Shown here one piece after another: positions 1 through 4,430 of a stretch of 6,199 bases of DNA (position 1 is the first letter of the stretch; each line of letters begins with the position of its first letter). A program made the position numbers and the translations under genes. The notes under the pieces are model-generated. The model made no database searches and was not told the origin of the DNA. It saw only the letters and a list, made by a program, of their open reading frames with translations. Origin of the DNA: JAEZKC01 sp046538945 (GTDB lineage Bacteria; Fibrobacterota; Chitinivibrionia; Chitinivibrionales; Chitinispirillaceae); contig JBKHHW010000184.1 of NCBI GenBank assembly GCA_046538945.1, positions 1-6,199 on the forward strand, written 5' to 3'.

Positions 1-8
1 CCGTGATT

Positions 9-698
9 TTATGAGCGGTGCTCTTTAAAAGAGCTGCACAGGAGCCACACCGCTGAGGTAAGTGCAAGTCGGAAAACGGTTGTCAGGGCGTCCTCAGTCA
101 GTATGGGGTACTTTTTGTAAAATCTGGAGTAAGCTTCGACAGTCCTTGTCAGTGAATTTCTTTTGAATGTTTTCGGGTCATCAGACAGCAGATCATCGTG
201 GCAGAGAACGACAAGTCGTAGAAGAGTATTTTCATCCTGATGCGGAGAATAGCCCCGGAGTAAGCCGGTATCGGGAACAATCCCGCGCATGGCTGCATGT
301 TTCAGAATTGCAGCACAGCTTTGAGTGATCTGATTTTCACCTTGATATTTTCTAAGAGGCTCCGGTGAGAATTCTGAAAGGCGGCTAAGTACGGAAAGCA
401 TGTAACTTCTGCTCATGCAGAAGTTCAGAAAACCTTTTCTGCGGTATACTTCTGAATTAACGAACCTTTCGTCTAGCTGAATGGAGCTGCTTATCCGATC
501 AGCAATTTCCGAAGGGGGGCTATTTACTACTGTAGAGGATAATCTAAGAGGTGCGGGAGTGCAGAGGTCACCGAAAACGCTTCTGGATGTGCGCTGGAGG
601 AATATGTGCTCATATGCAGTGGCGGCAGACAGGTTGAATAGCCGGCTTATCGTATCGGCAAGAGCACCGGACAGAAAGTCTCTTGCAGTCATGGGCAT
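9..698 (-). CDS. Catalytic-core-less arginyl-tRNA synthetase-like protein (ArgRS N-terminal domain + DALR domain)
   Basis: Probable tRNA(Arg)-binding protein that cannot aminoacylate. Residues 1-110 follow the ArgRS N-terminal (Add-1) pattern: a GDL motif at 43-45 where ArgRS has GDY/GDL followed by small residues, SPPSEIADRI at 60-69 (ArgRS 'nPreiA..i'), and GFLNF at 89-93 (ArgRS 'GFINF'). Residues 121-229 follow the DALR all-helical anticodon-binding domain: ITQSCAAIL at 124-132 for 'YAhARicsIl', DENTLLRLVV at 155-164, AYSRFYKKYPIL at 189-200, then a helix to the C-terminus. Between them, where ArgRS has roughly 300 residues of Rossmann fold with HIGH and KMSKS-type motifs, only about 10 residues occur. 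The reading frame is uninterrupted, so this is not an obvious decaying fragment. ATG at 698 is chosen because an in-frame TGA lies just upstream and GAGAG sits 6 bases before it; ATG at 692 is possible. It starts 9 bases after the rsfS stop, so co-transcription is likely. Domain assignment is from motif recall; the tRNA(Arg) function is inference. Confidence 0.75.
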   Translation of the reverse strand: MPMTARDFLSGALADTISRLFNLSAATAYEHIFLQRTSRSVFGDLCTPAPLRLSSTVVNSPPSEIADRISSSIQLDERFVNSEVYRRKGFLNFCMSRSYMLSVLSRLSEFSPEPLRKYQGENQITQSCAAILKHAAMRGIVPDTGLLRGYSPHQDENTLLRLVVLCHDDLLSDDPKTFKRNSLTRTVEAYSRFYKKYPILTEDALTTVFRLALTSAVWLLCSSFKEHRS

Positions 699-707
699 TG
701 ACGGCTC

Positions 708-1082
708 TCAATGCCTGCTGCTTATTCTGGTGAAGTTACCATCCGCCCACAGTGATTCGAGATCGTAATACTCCCTGATTTCGGGCAGCATGACATGCAC
801 AACAACATCGGTATAATCAATCAGAATCCACCTTCCATCATCAGATCCCTCCGCATGCCAGGGTATGGTGTGTTTTTCCTTGAGGTTTTTGGTTACCCCT
901 TCAGCGATGGCGCTGGTATGGGAGGTGTTGTCACCCTGGCACACGATAAAGAAATCTGCACCTCCACGAGCTTCAGGCATTTCAACTATGACAATTTCCT
1001 CGGCCAGTTTCTGCTGCAGGCTTTCGATTATCTCATCTACAAGCTTCTGTCCGGAAAGAGATTGGGTTTTGCTTTCGTTCAC
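708..1082 (-). CDS. rsfS: Ribosomal silencing factor RsfS (YbeB/Iojap family)
   Basis: RsfS binds ribosomal protein uL14 on the large subunit and blocks subunit joining, lowering translation in starvation or stationary phase; it acts in the cytoplasm. The 124 residues carry the family signature along the whole length: GADFFIVCQGDNTSHTSAIA (41-60), the HAEG motif (76-79), GRWILIDYTDVVVHV (83-97), and the closing REYYDLESLW (103-112). Length is typical. The start is GTG at 1082, overlapping the upstream stop as GTGA (4 bases, 1079-1082), with GAGGA at 1096-1092, nine bases before it. This indicates translational coupling to the LytR_C gene. A short basic tail (RISSRH) follows the conserved region. 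Identification is secure. Confidence 0.95.
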   Translation of the reverse strand: MNESKTQSLSGQKLVDEIIESLQQKLAEEIVIVEMPEARGGADFFIVCQGDNTSHTSAIAEGVTKNLKEKHTIPWHAEGSDDGRWILIDYTDVVVHVMLPEIREYYDLESLWADGNFTRISSRH

Positions 1083-1492
1083 TCTATTTTTTCCTCGAAA
1101 TCCGGTCCCACGACGATGGTGACATCGTAAAGTTGTTCATCTGTACGGATAAGGACCATTTTATTTGTTTTGAGTAGTTTCTCAAGTTCCTCAGCAAGGC
1201 TCATGTCTTTTGTTCTGGATATTATCATTGTATGTGGATAATTCCAGGCTGTCGCATTACCGATGTCCTTCACATCAAACCTTTTGAGTCTGAGGAAATC
1301 GGCCAAACGATTTGCGGCTCCTTCCGTTCCGCATCCGTTCAGGACCTGAATATTTCCCTTGTGAGGTACAGAGGTGTCCACCACTGTGTCCTCTTTTTCT
1401 GAGAAATTGATGTTGGGTTTCAGGTTCCTGCCGATAATCATCGAGGTCACAATGACCGTCAGCACGATGGAGAACATCAAGAGATTTCGCAT
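1079..1492 (-). CDS. Membrane-anchored LytR_C domain protein
   Basis: Single-domain protein of the LytR cell-envelope C-terminal (LytR_C) family. Residues 4-20 form one hydrophobic segment (LLMFSIVLTVIVTSMII) after a short MRN start, followed by R22 and K25, so an N-terminal membrane anchor or uncleaved signal with the rest outside is likely. Residues 23-46 are a polar linker. Residues 47-131 match LytR_C: NIQVLNGCGTEGAANRLADF (47-66), a 'GNATAWNYPHTMII' stretch (78-91), an A-E-L helix (100-108), and the closing VTIVVGPDF (124-132). The catalytic LCP phosphotransferase domain that often precedes this module is absent, so the function is not known; a cell-wall or envelope scaffolding role is a guess. 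The start is fixed by an in-frame TGA two codons upstream of ATG 1492; no good Shine-Dalgarno is visible. It lies 35 bases after panD and overlaps rsfS by 4. LytR-type genes beside rsfS are a familiar arrangement. Confidence 0.85.
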   Translation of the reverse strand: MRNLLMFSIVLTVIVTSMIIGRNLKPNINFSEKEDTVVDTSVPHKGNIQVLNGCGTEGAANRLADFLRLKRFDVKDIGNATAWNYPHTMIISRTKDMSLAEELEKLLKTNKMVLIRTDEQLYDVTIVVGPDFEEKIE

Positions 1493-1527
1493 ACATCAGA
1501 CCAAAACCGGCAGCACGGATTTCAGCT

Positions 1528-1881
1528 TCAGCTGCTCCGTCCCTTGCCCTGGTTTTTCACATTGATAATGGTGGGTTTGTGGTTTGGGATCTCCTCCGGG
1601 GTCAGGTCGGCATACGTCAGCACCATGACGCGGTCGCCGGCCATTCCCAGGCGTGCTGCAGGACCGTTAAGCTCCATTATTCCTGAGCCGCGCTCACCTT
1701 TTATCACATACGTAGTCATTCTGCTGCCCGTATTCATGTTGAGCACGTGAACTTCCTCGTTGGGGAGAATACCCGCCTGTTCAAGGTAGTTCTCATCGAT
1801 AGTGATACTGCCTTCATACTCCAGATTAACGCCGGTAAGGCGTACATCCCTGATCTTGCTGTGGAGAAACCTTCTTAACAT
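1528..1881 (-). CDS. panD: Aspartate 1-decarboxylase precursor PanD
   Basis: Converts L-aspartate to beta-alanine and CO2, supplying the beta-alanine half of pantothenate and hence coenzyme A; cytoplasmic homotetramer. The proenzyme self-cleaves between Gly24 and Ser25 to create the pyruvoyl cofactor, and EGS is found exactly at residues 23-25. Other E. coli active-site or processing positions are kept at the same numbers: Lys9, Tyr22, Arg54, Thr57 and Tyr58 (in NTGSRMTTYV), and Asn72 in LNGPAA (71-76, where NGAAA is usual). ERGSG is at 63-67. The length of 117 is within the usual range. ATG 1881 is preceded by CAGGA about 9 bases upstream. Gene order places panD first in a cluster with LytR_C, rsfS and the ArgRS-like gene; no panB or panC is in the window. 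Confidence 0.96.
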   Translation of the reverse strand: MLRRFLHSKIRDVRLTGVNLEYEGSITIDENYLEQAGILPNEEVHVLNMNTGSRMTTYVIKGERGSGIMELNGPAARLGMAGDRVMVLTYADLTPEEIPNHKPTIINVKNQGKGRSS

Positions 1882-1915
1882 GCCGTGAAATCCTGACCTT
1901 TAATTAAAGCTACAC

Positions 1916-1947
1916 AAAAAATCATCCCTGGTTGTGGGGACAAGGAT
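1916..1947 (-). terminator. Candidate rho-independent terminator after the bifunctional nuclease gene
   Basis: On the minus strand, ATCCTTG (1947-1941) can pair with CAGGGAT (1930-1924) in a 7-bp stem with one G-U pair and a 10-base loop, followed by GA and six T residues (1921-1916). It sits 81 bases beyond the stop at 2028 and 35 bases before the panD start, and would separate purA/bifunctional nuclease transcripts from panD. The stem is short and the loop large, so termination may be partial. Confidence 0.45.
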
Positions 1948-2027
1948 TATCAAAATAAATTATTCATCATCCGAAAGTTCCACAAATCGTTTCATTTTGG
2001 CACCAGGGTGAAAATCGGTGAAAAGGA

Positions 2028-2597
2028 CTAATTGGATTTTGTGAGTTGATCGATTTCATCCCGAAGAGCGGCTGCATCTTCATAGCGTTCCTCTTCGACG
2101 GCTTGCTTAAGCTTTCTCTGCAGTTTTTCCAGCGGAGTGAGCTCAGCCAGTTCCTCCTCCACGGCTTCGGGAGGCTGTTCGTCGATTTTGTACTCTTCCG
2201 GTATGATGATCCCCGCCTCATCCATGACCTTCTCCTCCACATAGATTGGAGAGGAGAACCGGAGTGCAAGCGCTATGGCATCACTGGGCCTTGAATCGAT
2301 TTCCATTCTCTTTCCATCCTTCTCAAGCACCAGCCGCGCATAGAAGGTCTCGTTGGCCAGATCACAGATCTCTGTTCTGACAAATGTGCACTCAAGATGT
2401 CCAAGCAGATTTTTGAAGAGATCGTGTGTGAGCGGACGGGGAAAAGGAATCTGGTTGAGCTGAATGGCGATGGACTGAGCCTCCAGCTGCCCGATCGAGA
2501 TGGGGAGAGTCCTTTCGTCCTCCTCGCCCTTCAGCAGAATTACAAACTCCTTGCCCATGTTCACCAGAAAAGTATTGGCTACTTCTACATGAATCAT
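2028..2597 (-). CDS. Bifunctional nuclease (BFN, DUF151) family protein with C-terminal UVR motif
   Basis: Residues 1-130 are a BFN domain: RTLPISIGQLEAQSIAIQL (29-47), PRPLTHDLFKNLL (53-65), ETFYARLVL (83-91), then the hallmark IDSRPSDAIALALRF (100-114) and SPIYVEEKVMDEAG (116-129). The family is named from a plant enzyme with RNase and DNase activity; activity of bacterial members is largely untested. An acidic linker (131-153) leads to a UVR motif at about 154-189: LEKLQRKLKQAVEEERYEDAAALRDEID, the helical hairpin used by UvrB and UvrC to bind each other and also found in McsA and other proteins. BFN plus UVR is, as I recall, a recurrent architecture in several phyla. ATG 2597 has a strong AAGGAG (2614-2609) 11 bases upstream. 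The gene follows purA by about 110 bases with no terminator visible between them, so it is probably read from the purA promoter. Confidence 0.9.
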   Translation of the reverse strand: MIHVEVANTFLVNMGKEFVILLKGEEDERTLPISIGQLEAQSIAIQLNQIPFPRPLTHDLFKNLLGHLECTFVRTEICDLANETFYARLVLEKDGKRMEIDSRPSDAIALALRFSSPIYVEEKVMDEAGIIIPEEYKIDEQPPEAVEEELAELTPLEKLQRKLKQAVEEERYEDAAALRDEIDQLTKSN

Positions 2598-2706
2598 CAG
2601 ATACTTTTCTCCTTAAGAAATCCAAATGGTAACGGACAGGATTGTAAGAATACCCGTCATAGAAATTACGATGGATCGTGCGCGATATTGCGACCGCTCC
2701 AAGGAG

Positions 2707-3996
2707 TTACAACGGTTCCACTTCCATGGTTTGTGATCTGTCCGGCCCGACCGAAATGATCAGTGCTGGCACACCGTAGCAGAGTTCCCGCAGTCTTTCT
2801 ATATAACTTACTGCATTGGAAGGCAGCTCGGAGAACTTTTTGCAACCGCTTATGTCGCACTTCCACCCGGCAACGGTTTCGTAAACCGGTTTCACCTTTT
2901 CAAGCTGCTGGTGGTTGGAGGGGAACTGATCCACCTTTTTTCCCTCTATTTCATAATGGGTGCATATCTGTATCTCGTCCAGATTATTGAGGACATCGAG
3001 TTTTGTGAACGCCATTCTGGTTATGCCGTTGACCTGAACGGACTTGCGCACCATTACACTGTCGAACCATCCGCAGCGCCGCGGCCTGCCGGTGGTGGCT
3101 CCGAACTCCCCTCCCGCTTTCCTGAGCTGCTCCCCGGCTTCATCGTCAAGCTCCGTGGGGAAGGGACCGTTGCCTACCCGGGTGGTGTACGTTTTCACAA
3201 TCCCCACCACGTGGTCTATATGCGAAGGACCTATTCCTGAACCGGTGCTGGCACAGCCGGAAATTGTATTTGAGGAGGTTACGAAGGGATAAGTCCCGTG
3301 ATCTATATCCAGAAACGTGCCCTGGGCTCCCTCGAAAAGAAGATTCTTGTTCTTCCGGGTGGCTTCGAAAATGTAGTGGCTGGTGTCTTTGATGAAGGGA
3401 ACAAGCCTCTCACGGAAAGAGCCGTACTGCTCGAGAATAGCGTCCTGGTTCAGTTCGAAGGGTACTTTGTAGAAGGTTTCGATCAGACGCTTTTTAGCCT
3501 CGAAATTGCTCTTGAATTTCTGAACGAACAGTTCCCAGTCCAGCAGATCACCCATGCGCAGACCGACCCGCGTGATCTTGTCAGCGTAGGCGGGACCGAT
3601 TCCCCGGCCGGTTGTGCCGATTTTGCCCTGCCCCATACTTGATTCCATCGCATTGTCCAGTGCCTTGTGATAGGGAAGGACCATGTGGGCAAGATCTGAA
3701 ATCATCAGCCGGTCATCGACGGAGATGCCGTTTTCCCGAAGCTCGTCCACTTCGTACAGGAACTGTTCCGCATCGATCACAACCCCGTTGCCGACGATGC
3801 AGGTTTTGGAGGTGTTCATTATGCCGGAGGGCACCAGGTGGAAAACGAATTTGCGTCCGTCGACAATCACTGTGTGTCCGGCGTTGGCACCGCCCTGAAA
3901 GCGGATGATCAGATCGGACTTTTCGGTAAGATAGTCGATTACTTTGGCTTTTCCCTCATCACCCCACTGGGTTCCTACTATCACTGCGTTTGGCAT
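2707..3996 (-). CDS. purA: Adenylosuccinate synthetase PurA
   Basis: Joins IMP and aspartate with GTP hydrolysis to make adenylosuccinate, the first committed step from IMP to AMP; cytoplasmic dimer. All landmarks are present in E. coli register: P-loop QWGDEGKAK (10-18) with catalytic Asp13, GGANAGHT with catalytic His41, the IMP-binding GTTGRGIGP (127-135), FEGAQGTFLDIDHGTYPFVTSS (221-242), GNGPFPTE (275-282), ATTGRPRRCGWFD (300-312), guanine-binding TKLD (331-334) and the closing SVGPDR (415-420). At 429 residues it is full length. One deviation: Ala17 replaces the Gly of the common GDEGKGK loop; I recall the same substitution in some spirochaete enzymes, so it is probably tolerated. The start ATG 3996 has AGGTGA just upstream. 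It diverges from the helicase gene across 434 bases. No purine riboswitch was recognised upstream. Confidence 0.98.
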   Translation of the reverse strand: MPNAVIVGTQWGDEGKAKVIDYLTEKSDLIIRFQGGANAGHTVIVDGRKFVFHLVPSGIMNTSKTCIVGNGVVIDAEQFLYEVDELRENGISVDDRLMISDLAHMVLPYHKALDNAMESSMGQGKIGTTGRGIGPAYADKITRVGLRMGDLLDWELFVQKFKSNFEAKKRLIETFYKVPFELNQDAILEQYGSFRERLVPFIKDTSHYIFEATRKNKNLLFEGAQGTFLDIDHGTYPFVTSSNTISGCASTGSGIGPSHIDHVVGIVKTYTTRVGNGPFPTELDDEAGEQLRKAGGEFGATTGRPRRCGWFDSVMVRKSVQVNGITRMAFTKLDVLNNLDEIQICTHYEIEGKKVDQFPSNHQQLEKVKPVYETVAGWKCDISGCKKFSELPSNAVSYIERLRELCYGVPALIISVGPDRSQTMEVEPL

Positions 3997-4039
3997 AATT
4001 TCACCTGAATGACGTTAAACTCGAAAATGCAAAATTTTT

Positions 4040-4068
4040 AAATTAACTTAAGGGGAGAACGGAGTCAA
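4040..4068 (-). promoter_or_regulatory. Candidate purA promoter
   Basis: On the minus strand TTGACT (4068-4063, 5 of 6 to the sigma-70 -35 consensus) is followed after 17 bases by TAATTT (4045-4040), a weak -10. Transcription would start near 4033, leaving a short leader of about 35 bases that holds the AGGTGA ribosome site (4006-4001). The AT-rich stretch from 4022 to 4048 fits an opening region. The -10 match is poor, and the -35 overlaps one arm of the inverted repeat described separately. Confidence 0.35.
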
Positions 4069-4177
4069 TCAATAAACGCTGCTGCTGAAGTAACCTTGTC
4101 TGTGCCGGTTGAGGTGAAGAAGGTGTCGAATCTTTATTGATTCTGAAATACTGCCGGGCGTTTTTCTCTATACTCAT
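4043..4177 (-). CDS. Possible 44-residue protein upstream of purA
   Basis: Unrecognised short ORF from ATG 4177 to TAA 4043, ending 46 bases before the purA start and on the same strand. The predicted peptide is hydrophilic, begins MSIEKNARQYFRINKDS, has a Pro/Ser/Gln-rich middle and a C-terminal run with QTRLLQQQRLLID. The stretch is more GC-rich than the flanking spacer, which is what draws attention to it. Against it: no Shine-Dalgarno precedes the ATG, the opposite strand is also open across most of the stretch, and the candidate purA promoter lies inside it. It could be a leader peptide, a small gene or chance. Confidence 0.2.
   Translation of the reverse strand: MSIEKNARQYFRINKDSTPSSPQPAQTRLLQQQRLLIDSVLPLS
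4067..4142. repeat. Perfect 10-base inverted repeat, arms 56 bases apart, in the purA-helicase spacer
   Basis: AATCAATAAA (4067-4076) is exactly complementary to TTTATTGATT (4133-4142). The right arm also belongs to a small local hairpin, GAATC-TTTATT-GATTC (4128-4143). The left arm abuts the candidate purA -35. A pair of operator half-sites for a looping regulator, or a long-range RNA stem in a leader, are possible readings; a chance match of AT-rich words cannot be excluded. Confidence 0.5.
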
Positions 4178-4245
4178 ATAAATCAGCGGTTTATTTCACG
4201 CCATTTAATCTGCTTCTGCTCTTTTGGATACAAAGAAAGGTCATT

Positions 4246-4273
4246 TTGCCGGTAATAATTACTATTTTATAAG
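4246..4273 (+). promoter_or_regulatory. Candidate promoter of the XPB-type helicase gene
   Basis: TTGCCG (4246-4251) and TATAAG (4268-4273, 5 of 6 to TATAAT) are separated by 16 bases on the plus strand. The spacer contains GTAAT-A-ATTAC (4252-4262), an inverted repeat placed where a repressor or a spacer-twisting regulator could bind. Transcription would begin near 4280, giving a leader of about 150 bases before ATG 4431. The rest of the 434-base spacer (3997-4430) contains no RNA gene or known riboswitch that I can recognise. Confidence 0.4.
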
Positions 4274-4430
4274 ATTCCCCAGGTTTGGCTTTAAAAATGC
4301 TTTTCCTGCACGTAGTATTCTCAGGATTCAGGCTGATCAACAAGGAATTGGCTATCCGACCGTTTCAGACTGCGGTTGAGAGTTGATTGTGGCGAACGGA
4401 GAGAAGAGAAAAAACGGTAAACGGATAACA

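Noticed and set aside
9..698. Reading the ArgRS-like gene as a pseudogene of argS
   Set aside because: The frame is open with conserved motifs in both retained domains, boundaries match domain edges, and the start is tightly placed after rsfS; decay would be expected to leave frameshifts or core remnants.
1961..1996. 11-codon ORF (MKRFVELSDDE) on the minus strand between the bifunctional nuclease gene and panD
   Set aside because: No ribosome site, very short, and nothing else supports it.
4383..4430. TTG at 4383 as the helicase start
   Set aside because: It would add 16 Lys/Arg/Asn-rich residues that do not look like the family's N-terminus, and no well-placed ribosome site precedes it; ATG 4431 is preferred, though not proven.
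3997..4430. Purine or other riboswitch in the purA-helicase spacer
   Set aside because: I found no conserved aptamer core or terminator/antiterminator pair on either strand; the GCCGGGCG followed by T-run at 4153-4165 has no adequate stem.
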